Origin: Arcicella sp034519515
Lineage (GTDB): Bacteria; Bacteroidota; Bacteroidia; Cytophagales; Spirosomataceae
DNA: 64,000 nt
Assembly: GCA_034519515.1 (NCBI GenBank)
Contig: JAXHOK010000006.1
Span: 124,001 to 188,000 of the forward strand
Reading direction: 5' to 3'
The notes under the pieces were generated by a model that made no database searches, was not told where the DNA came from, and was given only the letters and a program-made list of their open reading frames with translations. The position numbers and the translations under genes are program-made. This document shows, piece after piece, positions 8,219 through 17,354 of the stretch (position 1 is its first letter; each line of letters begins with the position of its first letter).

Positions 8219-9262
8219 TTAAATAATTTTTGCAATTTTGAGCAATATTTGCTCCAATTCAGATATTTGTTCGTTTGAACCGTCCAGTGATACTAAATTT
8301 ACTTTATGATGATTGCATTTCTCTTCAAGTTCTAAGTAAGAAAAATTTGTAAGAAAAATTTGTGGGAATTGATCTTTAATTTTGTCTTTCCCTATTCCAA
8401 TATTCGACTTATCAAATTCTATAAAATCCAGTTCTTCGTTACTCTTATCATTCAAATCATTCTTTTGTTGCTCAGAAATAATTGTTATACAATTATACAT
8501 AACATTAAGAGGTACATAATTCTCCAACTTTTTCTTGTATAAAATATGCCATAAAATTTTATCATTGATGTCATATTCATAATCAGTTGGAACAACGTCT
8601 ATTTTATCTTTACCTTTAAAGAAACCAATTTTTTCTGGGTAAGTATTATAATTCGATGAAGAATTTCTATCGCTATCAAAAATAGCAATCAGTTTAAACT
8701 TATAGATAGATGAATAGCGGGTATCTATCCATTTTTGAGTGATTTTTATTAATTCTCCATTTCCTCCTAAATTGTCAGGTTCTAATTCATCAGAATTAAT
8801 CGCCTTTCTGATTAATTGATAAATACTCCCTCTTGTTCTATGGCTCGTATATTTTTGGCAAACACCATCAATAAATTTCCAATCATTAATACTATTCTCA
8901 ATAATTACTTTTGACCTCTCTGTGATTATTCTCAAAGCATCAGATGGATTAATCTCCCCTTCGTCAGCTCCAATTATAATCTTTGTAAGATGTTTTTTAT
9001 GTAATTGCGTTATATATGAGCTTTTCAAAATAACAGAATTAATGAATGACTGTAAATCTATTCTATCAGATTTTGAAAGGTAGTTCTTTGCAATTTCAGA
9101 CTCGCTGAAAATAAATTTTTCAGCTTCAAAAAATAGGTCAGAAATATCTCTCAAATCAAGAAAATGATTCCTTTTAGATACTTCAACAAGTATAGATGCC
9201 AGATTTTTTTGAGTGGTTGGGTCAGATGTTTGGAAAACAGTCTTATTAAAAGTGATTATCAT
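8219..9262 (-). CDS. TOPRIM-like protein, second gene of putative defence cassette
   Basis: 347 aa, not recognised as a named family. Three spaced elements resemble the TOPRIM nuclease fold of OLD-type proteins: Glu170 in GGNGEL (165-171), a hydrophobic strand ending in the D-x-D pair of FDSDR (195-199), and LENYVP (246-251), like the E-N-Y motif of OLD/RloB-like nucleases. The first 130 residues are helical. It sits 4 bases after the ATPase gene and 2 bases before the DUF262 gene, so co-translation is likely. A TOPRIM-type nuclease paired with an ABC-type ATPase is the logic of OLD, Gabija and PARIS systems; this assignment is inference. Confidence 0.55.
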   Translation of the reverse strand: MIITFNKTVFQTSDPTTQKNLASILVEVSKRNHFLDLRDISDLFFEAEKFIFSESEIAKNYLSKSDRIDLQSFINSVILKSSYITQLHKKHLTKIIIGADEGEINPSDALRIITERSKVIIENSINDWKFIDGVCQKYTSHRTRGSIYQLIRKAINSDELEPDNLGGNGELIKITQKWIDTRYSSIYKFKLIAIFDSDRNSSSNYNTYPEKIGFFKGKDKIDVVPTDYEYDINDKILWHILYKKKLENYVPLNVMYNCITIISEQQKNDLNDKSNEELDFIEFDKSNIGIGKDKIKDQFPQIFLTNFSYLELEEKCNHHKVNLVSLDGSNEQISELEQILLKIAKII

Positions 9263-9266
9263 TACA

Positions 9267-10451
9267 CTATTTTTTAGAATTCAATGCCTTTTGCATTTCT
9301 AATATTTCTTTAACATTTTCATTAAAAACGCCTTCTGGCCAATCACTTAAAACTCCTTCCTCATTGACAGTTATTTCTTTTAAAGCTTGACCCGAATATT
9401 CACCACTTTCAACGGAGTAAATCACTAAATCATTTTTTGTAAAGTTAAAATCATTTTCAATAATCAACTTTCTAAGTCTTAAAATGATATTTTCAGAGTG
9501 AGTTTCAATTACGAACGTTTGATTATTTTCTTTGGCAGATTTTGCGAAGAGTTCTGCTAAGTCTCCATGTGCGGCGGGGTGTAAATGTAATTCAGGCTGT
9601 TCTAAAACAATTAATGAATCAGGTCGGTCAGTAACATTTGCTCTGACGATTAAAGGCAAGGCTTGATTCATTCCCTGTCCCACATCAACAATGTTTACAC
9701 TTGTCTTTTCTTTATTTAGGGACACTTCAAAATATGGGTTATTATCCTTTACTTCCAACCTCCATCCATCAAAATTTTTCTTATACCAAGTTGCCACTTT
9801 TTCATGTAAATCACTATCCATTCGTTTACTTACTCCTAACATTGAATAGGCATTCTCCCCTTTAATCCCCGTATCTCTAAATTTAATTTTACCTGATAAA
9901 TAAAATTGCCTTTTGGGTAAAACTCTGAATGGTCCAATATAATCTACATCAATACTTAAATCAAAACTTGTGTCTTTAATCTTATTGACTCCCTGATAGT
10001 TAAGAATTTCTTCTGGAATGAACCCCTTAAATTTGCAGTTAAAAACATTTCCGATTTCATCTGTATAGGCTTTTTCGGTGGGATAATATCTTACATTTAG
10101 TCCGTTATATTTCCATTCCAAAATATCTAAATCGTATTTAAGAACATCTTGTATTACTTGGACTTCCAAAACTTTACTATCAATATATTCGATTTCAAAC
10201 TTTATTGGAGTAGAGTCTTTTCCATATACTAAATCTCTAAATTCTGCCCCTAATTCTACACCATTATTATTTATCAAGAGTGGTTCATCAATTAAACCTG
10301 ACAATGAATTTTCGAGAAGAGGGAATAATTTTGCTATGGAGCTTTTCCCACTACTATTTTTACCAATTAATACTGTAATAGGTTTTAATTGCATTGTCTG
10401 TTTTTCGGCAAATGCTTTATAATTCTCAAAAGAGATAGACTTAATTTTCAT
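9267..10451 (-). CDS. AAA/ABC-type ATPase of DUF3696 type, first gene of putative defence cassette
   Basis: 394 aa. Walker A GKNSSGKSS (30-38) follows the SMC/RecF-like opening MKIKSISFENYKAF. Near residue 255 the signature region reads VDVGQGMNQALPLI, then Walker B with the catalytic-type pair in VLEQPELHLHP, and the switch histidine in VIETHSENI. The C-terminal tail GVLSDWPEGVFNEN is what I remember of DUF3696. Such ATPases serve as sensors or regulators in many defence operons. It leads the operon on the minus strand and lies 107 bases upstream of the priA stop (that is, after priA in transcription order). Cytoplasmic. Confidence 0.88.
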   Translation of the reverse strand: MKIKSISFENYKAFAEKQTMQLKPITVLIGKNSSGKSSIAKLFPLLENSLSGLIDEPLLINNNGVELGAEFRDLVYGKDSTPIKFEIEYIDSKVLEVQVIQDVLKYDLDILEWKYNGLNVRYYPTEKAYTDEIGNVFNCKFKGFIPEEILNYQGVNKIKDTSFDLSIDVDYIGPFRVLPKRQFYLSGKIKFRDTGIKGENAYSMLGVSKRMDSDLHEKVATWYKKNFDGWRLEVKDNNPYFEVSLNKEKTSVNIVDVGQGMNQALPLIVRANVTDRPDSLIVLEQPELHLHPAAHGDLAELFAKSAKENNQTFVIETHSENIILRLRKLIIENDFNFTKNDLVIYSVESGEYSGQALKEITVNEEGVLSDWPEGVFNENVKEILEMQKALNSKK

Positions 10452-10558
10452 ATCAACTTAATGTGGTAAAAAGACAATTCATTTAATTTTACTCAATATT
10501 TAAATTTTTCGCAAAATACGATAATTCTATCTAAAATTAAGAACATTTTAGCTTTCCT

Positions 10559-13045
10559 CTACCCACAATCCACATCCACTATCACCGAAATTCCCTTAAA
10601 ATCTTTCGATAAACGAATATTCTGTACTTCCTCTGCCACGAAATTTTTGGCAGCTTGGAGATTTAGGGATTTTTCTAATTTTATCATTATTTCAAATAAA
10701 AACTGATTTCTGATACGTTCAACCATCGGTTTTTCAGGACCTAAAACTCTTACTTTACTTAGCTTTTCGGCTAATTTATTGGCTAAAAATTCTGCTGCTT
10801 TTTGGGCATCAGGTTGGTCGACGTGTTTGACTGTCAGGCGAATTAATCTTGAAAATGGTGGATATTGAAAATCTTCTCGTTCTTTGATTTCGTCTCGATA
10901 TAGTCCTTCGTAATCATTTTCAATAATCTGTTGTAAAATCTTTTGTTGTGGATTATTAGTCTGAATCAATACTTTTCCTTGCACGTCCCGCCGACCCGCA
11001 CGTCCCGATACTTGGGTCAGTAATTGAAAAGCCCTTTCTGCCGAACGAAAATCTGGGTAATGAATCATACGGTCGGCATCGAAGATACAAACTAAGCTAA
11101 CTTTCTCAAAATCAAGCCCTTTACTAATCATTTGCGTTCCCACCAACATATCCACCGTTCCTGATTCTACTTCGTTTATCAAAGTCTGAAAGGCAGATTT
11201 TGTCCGTGTTGTGTCCAAATCCATGCGGGCAATTTTCGCAGTTGGAAACAATATTTGTAATTCCTCTTCAATTTTTTCAGTACCATATCCCCGAGTACGC
11301 ACCTTCAACGACCCACAGGCGGGGCAAGTTTTGGGCATTGGTTCATGGTGTCCGCAATAATGACAACGCAATTCCTGACCGTTATAATGATAAGTCAAAC
11401 TGACATCACAATTATTACAAGAAACAATATTATCACAATCTTCACACTGAATATATGGCGAATATCCCCGACGGTTTTGGAAGAAAATCGTTTGCTTTTT
11501 CGCTTCTAAATTCAAGCCAACACGGTCGAGCATCAGGTTAGAAAAATCCCCTTTGACTAATTTTTGTTTACGGGCAATTTTAATATCAATTAGTTCAATA
11601 TCAGGTAGTTGTGTATTACCAAAACGCTCCTTCATTTCCACCAAACCATAACGATTGGTCTGGGCATTGTAATAACTTTCGAGCGAAGGCGTGGCTGAAC
11701 CCAACAGTACTTTCGCTTTTTGTTTATGGGCAATCACCACCGCCACATCACGGGCGTGATAGCGAGGGGCGGGGTCATATTGTTTATACGAATTTTCGTG
11801 TTCTTCGTCCACAATGATGAGTCCCAAATTATCAAAAGGCAAAAAAGTAGCGGAACGCACGCCCACCACAAACTGAAATTTTCCCGAAATAACACCTTTC
11901 CAAACTTCCACTCGTTCATTATCCGAAAATCGGGAGTGATAAATACCCATTTTATCGCCAAAAACTTTGCGTAAACGAACCACAATTTGGGTAGTCAAAG
12001 CAATTTCGGGCAGCAAATAAAGCACTTGCGAACCACTGCCCAAAACCTGCTCAATCAGCTTGATATAGACCTCGGTTTTGCCGCTGCCCGTGATTCCATG
12101 CAAGAGAGTGGTGTCCTTTTCCTCAAAACTTTGCATGATTTCGGAATAGGCTTTTTCCTGTGAAGCCGAAAGCGTGGGCGTTGGTGCTTCCACAAAGTCA
12201 AGGTCTTCCTCGAAACGGCTCACGATGATTTCAAATTGTTCTAAAATGCCGTTTTTAATCAGCGTTTTCAAAGCACTATCCGACACTTCGGCTTTGGTCA
12301 AAGCATTCTTTTCCAAGCCTTTACGATTCAATTCAGGTGTGCGGAGAACGGGTACAAAACGCAAATAGTTCAAGAGAATATCTAATTGTTGAGGCTTCTT
12401 TTCTAATTCTCCGATAAGGGCTTTTAGGTAATTTTCATCTTCATAAAAAGCATTTAATCGTACTTTTTTAAGGATTTTTGGGGAATATTTTTCCTTGACT
12501 TCTTCAAAAACAATAATCGCTTTTTTCTGAATTAAAGACTTGATGATGTGATAAACATTCTTGACTTCGGCAAAACGAGCGAGTTCATCATAATTCAAAG
12601 ATTGATGCTTTTTGAGTTCTTCGATGATGTCTTTTTCACGGTCGGTCAGGAGTTCGGGATATGAAAATTCTGGGTTGTATTGCACCTTCGATAAACTCGA
12701 AATCTTCAAGCCCGAGGGCAAGGCAATATTCAAAACTTCGCCCACGGTACACATATAATAGCCTGCTATCCAATGGAATAGGTCAATTTGTTGTTGCGTA
12801 ACCAACGGGGCATCGTCCAAGAGTTCAAGCACATATTTTGCTTGATATTTTTCGGGTGGTTTATTGTGTAATTTTGCCACCACCGCCGTCAACACCTTCG
12901 TTTTACCAAACTGGACAATGATTCTTGCCCCCACGCAAATACTCGCAGCGTACTCACGAGGCACCCGATAAGTATATAAATTCGGGATGGCAACGGGGAT
13001 AATTACGTCAGCAAAGACGGTTATTTCTTCTTGGTATATGTTCAT
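10559..13045 (-). CDS. priA: primosomal protein N' (PriA helicase)
   Basis: Restarts stalled replication forks as a 3'-5' superfamily 2 helicase. 828 aa. After the DNA-binding N-terminal part come Walker A GITGSGKTEVY (about 318-328) and Walker B DEEHENSYKQYD. The zinc-binding segment has paired cysteines (CEDCDNIVSCNNC, then CHYC and CPACG), followed by GTQMISKGLDFEKV and QVSGRAGRRD. The ATG at 13045 overlaps the murE stop by 4 bases, so the two genes are translationally coupled. Its last 60 bases are duplicated, in diverged form, at 6488-6547 on the far side of the defence cassette. Confidence 0.97.
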   Translation of the reverse strand: MNIYQEEITVFADVIIPVAIPNLYTYRVPREYAASICVGARIIVQFGKTKVLTAVVAKLHNKPPEKYQAKYVLELLDDAPLVTQQQIDLFHWIAGYYMCTVGEVLNIALPSGLKISSLSKVQYNPEFSYPELLTDREKDIIEELKKHQSLNYDELARFAEVKNVYHIIKSLIQKKAIIVFEEVKEKYSPKILKKVRLNAFYEDENYLKALIGELEKKPQQLDILLNYLRFVPVLRTPELNRKGLEKNALTKAEVSDSALKTLIKNGILEQFEIIVSRFEEDLDFVEAPTPTLSASQEKAYSEIMQSFEEKDTTLLHGITGSGKTEVYIKLIEQVLGSGSQVLYLLPEIALTTQIVVRLRKVFGDKMGIYHSRFSDNERVEVWKGVISGKFQFVVGVRSATFLPFDNLGLIIVDEEHENSYKQYDPAPRYHARDVAVVIAHKQKAKVLLGSATPSLESYYNAQTNRYGLVEMKERFGNTQLPDIELIDIKIARKQKLVKGDFSNLMLDRVGLNLEAKKQTIFFQNRRGYSPYIQCEDCDNIVSCNNCDVSLTYHYNGQELRCHYCGHHEPMPKTCPACGSLKVRTRGYGTEKIEEELQILFPTAKIARMDLDTTRTKSAFQTLINEVESGTVDMLVGTQMISKGLDFEKVSLVCIFDADRMIHYPDFRSAERAFQLLTQVSGRAGRRDVQGKVLIQTNNPQQKILQQIIENDYEGLYRDEIKEREDFQYPPFSRLIRLTVKHVDQPDAQKAAEFLANKLAEKLSKVRVLGPEKPMVERIRNQFLFEIMIKLEKSLNLQAAKNFVAEEVQNIRLSKDFKGISVIVDVDCG

Positions 13046-14499
13046 AATAACGCCTCCACTAAAATCTCCCTATCATCAAAATGATGCTTCACTCCTTTAA
13101 TATCCTGATAATTTTCATGTCCTTTTCCAGCCACTAAAACAATATCCCCATCTTGGGCTATTTCATTGATTGCCAATAGAATAGCCTCTTTTCGGTCTTC
13201 GATAATTTTGGTCTTTTTAAAATCAATCGGTGGCACTCCCTTTCGCATTTGCTCCAAAATTTCGGCAGGGTCTTCATTGCGTGGATTATCGGAAGTTAGC
13301 ACAACATAATTTGATAATTCACAGGCGATTTTTGCCATAATTGGGCGTTTGGTCGCATCCCGATTTCCACCACAACCCACCACCGTAATCACTCGTTGAT
13401 TGCCTTCTTTGATTTGATTGATGGTCTTCAAAACGTTCTCTAAAGCATCGGGCGTGTGGGCATAATCTACGATGCCAACTTTCTGATTTTTTACGGAAAC
13501 TACTTGTTCAAATCTTCCTGGGGCAGTTTTTAGGGCTGACATTTCTACCAAAACCTCATTTTTATCTTCTCCCAAAAGTACCGCTGCACCATAAATCGCC
13601 ATCAAATTATAGGCGTTAAAAGTACCAATCAACTGAAAATGAATCTCTTGATTATCCATTTCCATTTGCAAACCATAAATTGTATCGGAAATAATCCGAC
13701 CTTTCACCGTTGCCAACGTTTCCAAGGAATAAGTATGAATGCTCGCCTTGGTATTTTGAACCATCACTCCCCCTCTTCTATCATCAATATTTATTAAAGC
13801 AAAAGCCGTTTTGGGCAAGGCATCGAAGAAACCCTTTTTGGCTTTGATGTAGTTATCGAAAGTTTTGTGAAAATCAAGATGATCGTGGGTAATGTTGGAG
13901 AAAATCGCTCCCGTGAATGACACACCCGTAATGCGATGTTGCACCACCGCATGAGAACTCACTTCCATAAAAGCGTGCGTACAGCCTTCCAGAACCATTT
14001 TTGCCAGTAATTGGTTCAAACTAACGGCATCGGGCGTGGTGTGGGTCGATGGAATAACCTCTTCATCAATCTGATTCTGAACTGTGGAAATCAACCCACA
14101 ACGATAACCCAAATTACGGAACAAACGGAACAAAAGCATGACCGTTGTGGTCTTGCCATTCGTCCCTGTGATACCAACTAATTTTAGTTTTTGGGAAGGA
14201 TTATCATAAAATTCAGAAGCCACATATCCCAAAGCCTCCGCCGCATCGGGTACTTGCAGGAAGGTAACGTTATCGGGCTGATTTTTAGGTAAGTCTTCAC
14301 AAAGAATGGAAGTCGCTCCCATTTCAATTGCTTTCGGTATGAATGTATGTCCGTCCACTTGTGTTCCCTTCAGAGCTACAAACATTGAATTTTTTGAGAC
14401 CTTCCGAGAATCGATAATGAGTTCAGAAACCGTTGTATCAGTGTTTCCGATGATGTTTTTCTGTTTGAGTTTGGCGGTTAGTTGGGTTATGTTTTTCAT
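13042..14499 (-). CDS. murE: UDP-MurNAc-L-Ala-D-Glu:meso-diaminopimelate ligase
   Basis: Cytoplasmic Mur ligase adding the third peptide residue to the peptidoglycan precursor. 485 aa. N-terminal Mur domain, ATP loop TGTNGKTTT (111-119), central domain with HDHLDFH, and DNPR (about 402-405), the motif that marks specificity for meso-diaminopimelate rather than lysine. The gene is coupled to priA by a 4-base overlap. In relatives murE normally follows ftsI in the dcw cluster; here about 4 kb of unrelated genes separate them. Confidence 0.96.
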   Translation of the reverse strand: MKNITQLTAKLKQKNIIGNTDTTVSELIIDSRKVSKNSMFVALKGTQVDGHTFIPKAIEMGATSILCEDLPKNQPDNVTFLQVPDAAEALGYVASEFYDNPSQKLKLVGITGTNGKTTTVMLLFRLFRNLGYRCGLISTVQNQIDEEVIPSTHTTPDAVSLNQLLAKMVLEGCTHAFMEVSSHAVVQHRITGVSFTGAIFSNITHDHLDFHKTFDNYIKAKKGFFDALPKTAFALINIDDRRGGVMVQNTKASIHTYSLETLATVKGRIISDTIYGLQMEMDNQEIHFQLIGTFNAYNLMAIYGAAVLLGEDKNEVLVEMSALKTAPGRFEQVVSVKNQKVGIVDYAHTPDALENVLKTINQIKEGNQRVITVVGCGGNRDATKRPIMAKIACELSNYVVLTSDNPRNEDPAEILEQMRKGVPPIDFKKTKIIEDRKEAILLAINEIAQDGDIVLVAGKGHENYQDIKGVKHHFDDREILVEALL

Positions 14500-14515
14500 A
14501 ATGTGTTGTAAATAT

Positions 14516-14541
14516 AAACCCCCGATGGATGGCGGGGGTTG
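14516..14541 (-). terminator. intrinsic terminator after the first XRE gene
   Basis: AACCCCC (14517-14523) and GGGGGTT (14534-14540) form a strong stem. On the minus strand it is followed by TATATTTA, a modest U-tract. It lies between the regulator stop at 14566 and the murE start at 14499, so murE probably has its own promoter. Confidence 0.6.
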
Positions 14542-14565
14542 GTTTTGATATTTTAGAAAATATTT

Positions 14566-14955
14566 TTACGAAACAATTACTTCGTCTCTTGCATAAAATC
14601 GCTCAACAGCGTTTTGAACTTCTTTCGTTAAAAACTGCTTCAAGGCATCAGTATTTGACGATACAATTTCTTTTTGAGGGCTACTTACAAGTAACTGGAT
14701 ATTCAAAACTCTTTCAATGTCCCAAAGTGTTTCTGTCGTAAAATTATGTGTACCGCTCAGCCAACGGCTGATTTCTGAGGGCTTTTTCCCCATCATGAAA
14801 GCAAATTCTTGATTGGTCAATCCTCTTGTTTGTAAAACATCATCTATTCTTGCTGCCAAACTCATTCGTCTTTCAATAGACTCTTTCATATTTTGGGGTA
14901 TTCTGCTTTTCAATTCTTTAATAAGCGGACTACTATGTTTTCTTGCTCTATTCAT
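14566..14955 (-). CDS. XRE-type helix-turn-helix regulator, 129 aa
   Basis: Residues about 32-85 form an HTH_3 domain: IDDVLQTRGLTNQEFAFMMG with the recognition helix in KKPSEISRWLSGTHNFT. The arrangement, a basic N-terminal extension followed by XRE, resembles HigA-type antitoxins, but no toxin gene lies beside it. The start ATG at 14955 is 24 bases from the stop of the second XRE gene, suggesting one operon of two regulators. Likely a cytoplasmic DNA-binding repressor; target unknown, perhaps its own promoter. Confidence 0.8.
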   Translation of the reverse strand: MNRARKHSSPLIKELKSRIPQNMKESIERRMSLAARIDDVLQTRGLTNQEFAFMMGKKPSEISRWLSGTHNFTTETLWDIERVLNIQLLVSSPQKEIVSSNTDALKQFLTKEVQNAVERFYARDEVIVS

Positions 14956-14978
14956 TAATTTACTAAATAAATTATTCG

Positions 14979-15368
14979 TTAGCCTTTACTATTTGTAAAC
15001 GTTTCGATAAGAGATTTAAGGGTTTTCACTTCTTCTTCAATAGAATGAAGCCTATCATTTTGATTGAGATTATTTTCTTTATCGCCGTAATTATGATATG
15101 TTGGTTGAAAATTCCCAAACTGCTGACAATTCTTAATATTTGTATTGATTATCGGAAATTTATCAATATCTCTAATCATTTGTGTCTCAACATCCAGTAT
15201 CTTAGCTATTTCAGTTAGTTTGCCTTCTGTCATAATAGTTTTACTTTTTTCTAATTTTTGATATGCCTGTTGAGAAATACCCATTTTCTCCGCAACATAG
15301 TCTTGCGTAATTTCTCGTAAAATACGAACTACTCTAACTTTTTCGCCTAAATTCAAAGGTGTTTCCAT
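14979..15368 (-). CDS. XRE-type regulator with C-terminal coiled coil, 129 aa
   Basis: The N-terminal HTH (about residues 7-60) shows VRVVRILREITQDYVAEKMG, then ISQQAYQKLEKSKTIMTEG, a typical HTH_3. The C-terminal part is Asn-rich and ends in a short heptad-like helix (SIEEEVKTLKSLIETF), a common dimerisation tail. I chose ATG 15368 because the longer frame to 15413 begins with TTG and adds only a weak 15-residue extension. Divergent from the small secreted gene at 15681; the shared 312-base spacer may carry its operator. Confidence 0.8.
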   Translation of the reverse strand: METPLNLGEKVRVVRILREITQDYVAEKMGISQQAYQKLEKSKTIMTEGKLTEIAKILDVETQMIRDIDKFPIINTNIKNCQQFGNFQPTYHNYGDKENNLNQNDRLHSIEEEVKTLKSLIETFTNSKG

Positions 15369-15680
15369 GAATTTATTTACAAAGTTCTCAAATGATAGAT
15401 TAGTTATGTTCAAAAATAATGAATTTTATTTGGGTAATAAAATTCGGATAGATAATTCATTTAAATTATCGTACAATTTAAGTCTTAATACAATAGAAAT
15501 TTTTAGATTGTAACTTACAACCGTTTTAGTAGTAATTTACAATTGACTAAAATCAGAAATGATAGTTGAAAATAGATAGTTTTGTAATGTTCAGAAAAAT
15601 ACGAAAACCGGTTTCAAAAAACATCGAACCGCCCATGCCGAAAAGCGAAAGAGTAGGCATAATATCAAACATAAAAAACA
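15369..15680. other. divergent intergenic region with a leader hairpin
   Basis: About 310 A/T-rich bases between divergent genes. I find no gene. ATGCC (15635-15639) and GGCAT (15656-15660) can form a stem 21 bases before the ATG at 15681, with a purine-rich loop (GAAAAGCGAAAGAGTA). A cis-regulatory leader is possible but unsupported beyond this pairing. Confidence 0.4.
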
Positions 15681-15935
15681 ATGAAAAAGATTTTTAATAG
15701 TAAAATGCTACGGGTGTTTTTACTGACAACGGTAATATCTATAGGTTCGATTCACCAATCGCAAGCCTTTGTATGGTTTGGGAGTGAAGAAAAATCACTT
15801 GGTAGTCAATATGCCTATAATGATATTTGTGTAAACATCGTTGAGGTTAACACTTATTTTTTCGGAATTTTAGTAAAGTCTGAAATTCAACAAAGACCTT
15901 TTAGATGTCAAGGAGGAGGAGGAAATCCTCAGTAA
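15681..15935 (+). CDS. small secreted protein, 84 aa
   Basis: Residues 1-29 form a signal peptide (hydrophobic core VFLLTTVISIGSI, cleavage near SQAF). The mature part is about 55 residues with two cysteines (in NDICVN and RPFRCQ) that could pair, ending in a Gly-rich tail CQGGGGNPQ. I do not recognise the family. A strong terminator follows at 15963-16010, so it is monocistronic. Confidence 0.6.
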   Translation: MKKIFNSKMLRVFLLTTVISIGSIHQSQAFVWFGSEEKSLGSQYAYNDICVNIVEVNTYFFGILVKSEIQQRPFRCQGGGGNPQ

Positions 15936-15962
15936 CTTAACTCCTAAGGAGATTTTAAATAG

Positions 15963-16010
15963 TTGTTACCCTTTCTTTGGATTACATTAGGGAGGGTAAC
16001 AATTATTTTT
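15963..16010 (+). terminator. intrinsic terminator
   Basis: TTGTTACCCT (15963-15972) pairs perfectly with AGGGTAACAA (15993-16002), followed by TTATTTTTAT. It ends the transcript of the 84-aa gene. Confidence 0.85.
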
Positions 16011-16054
16011 ATCACATATTAACCTCATTTCATATAAACTTTAAAAATTGATTT

Positions 16055-16981
16055 ATGAAACATAGGATAATCCTTTATGGACTTTTACTTTTATCAATTT
16101 CAATAGATTCCATAGCTCAGAAGTGCGGTATAATAGTTGATGATAATAATAGAGTTGGAATTGCATATTCTACAATATCTGTGTTGAAAAAGCCTAATGG
16201 TACTATTTCAGATGAGCAAGGAAGGTTTTGTTTTGAATTACCTAATAAGTTAAATCTTTCGGATAGTATTTTTATTTCTGCATTGGGTTATGAAAATAAA
16301 ACTATTTCTGTGAAGCAATACGCTCAATTTGATACATTATTTCTGAAAGAAAAAATAATAGTATTAGAGGAAGTAATAGTAAAATCCAAGAAGCGTCATC
16401 AAATAAGGCTTGGTAACTTTCATAAAAATTGGATGATGCAACAAACATCTTTTATGCCTAATTCTAATGCTATACTTGCTTCACGAATTGAAAATTCCAA
16501 ATTATTAGAAGGAGTTATCACTAAACTGTATTATAGGTTGAGTCCACAAAAAACTGATTTTATTCAAAAATTTAGGCTTCGTTGTAGAATATATAAGAAT
16601 AGTGAGGCAAATATACCCACTTATGATATTTTAAATAATAATGTAATAATTGATGTGAATCCAGATGATAAGTTTATAGAAATAGACCTATCATCAAAAA
16701 ATATTACGTTTAAAGAGCAATATATTTGGGTAGGAATTCAAACAGTAGGTTATATTGACAATAATAATGATTTTTTTAGTTTATCAGACTTTCAATATGG
16801 GAAAGTAAAATATAGAAAAAAAAACCCGAATAAAACAGCAAAGATTTTCAATATTAGTCCTTCTTTTTTAATGAATGATACAGGAATGGGAATGGAATTA
16901 ATTAGTGGTATGAAATATTGGAATGCAATATCCCCAAACAAAAATAATGTACCCATGATAGGGGTTACAGTAGAATACTGA
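16055..16981 (+). CDS. secreted protein with carboxypeptidase-regulatory-like domain
   Basis: 308 aa with a signal peptide (residues 1-21, ending SIAQ). Residues about 25-110 form a CarboxypepD_reg-like beta-sandwich of the kind found at the start of TonB-dependent receptors: VGIAYSTISVLKKPNGTISDEQGRFCFELP, then DSIFISALGYENKTISV and an LEEVIVKSK end. No receptor barrel follows. The rest is a beta-rich, Asn-rich region ending in an aromatic VTVEY-type strand. Periplasm or outer membrane is likely. The next gene starts 2 bases after its stop, so they form an operon. Confidence 0.75.
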   Translation: MKHRIILYGLLLLSISIDSIAQKCGIIVDDNNRVGIAYSTISVLKKPNGTISDEQGRFCFELPNKLNLSDSIFISALGYENKTISVKQYAQFDTLFLKEKIIVLEEVIVKSKKRHQIRLGNFHKNWMMQQTSFMPNSNAILASRIENSKLLEGVITKLYYRLSPQKTDFIQKFRLRCRIYKNSEANIPTYDILNNNVIIDVNPDDKFIEIDLSSKNITFKEQYIWVGIQTVGYIDNNNDFFSLSDFQYGKVKYRKKNPNKTAKIFNISPSFLMNDTGMGMELISGMKYWNAISPNKNNVPMIGVTVEY

Positions 16982-16983
16982 CT

Positions 16984-17319
16984 ATGAGAAACTTACCCCT
17001 TATAATAATTATATTGATTACCATGAGTTGCGATAATAATGATTCGATAAATGGTACATTTATCTGTAAAACGATGAAAGATTCGGCAGATTACCAGAAT
17101 AGTTTTTGCTTCTATCAAAAACTGGAGTTTTTAAATTCTTCCGAAGCTCTTGTAAAAAATAAAGTTGGAGAAAGTCTTATTTTTCGTGTGGTTAGAGGTG
17201 ATAGTGGATTAGTTGGAATAATACATCCAAAAAATCCACCTGAAAGCCTCATTCTAACTTTAAAAGATGAAGGAAAATTACTCCAAGGCAGAGGTTATAA
17301 ATTCATTAAGATAAAATGA
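16984..17319 (+). CDS. small lipoprotein, 111 aa
   Basis: The signal peptide ends in a lipobox (LITMSC, Cys16), followed by acidic DNNDS, which suggests a lipoprotein directed to an envelope membrane. The mature part of about 95 residues is beta-rich (SEALVKNKVGESLIFRVV) without a family I recognise. ATG 16984 lies 2 bases after the preceding stop; the pair probably acts together at the cell envelope. Confidence 0.7.
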   Translation: MRNLPLIIIILITMSCDNNDSINGTFICKTMKDSADYQNSFCFYQKLEFLNSSEALVKNKVGESLIFRVVRGDSGLVGIIHPKNPPESLILTLKDEGKLLQGRGYKFIKIK

Positions 17320-17354
17320 ATTTATTTGAATAAAGATACAAAAAAGTCAAAATC

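Noticed and set aside
6648..10451. Named systems PARIS, GmrSD, Gabija or OLD as identity of the cassette
   Set aside because: Gene number and domain mix do not fit: three genes, DUF3696-type ATPase, separate TOPRIM-like protein and separate DUF262 protein without a visible HNH domain.
14566..15368. Pair of XRE genes as a toxin-antitoxin system
   Set aside because: Both are DNA-binding proteins; no toxin-like partner is visible.
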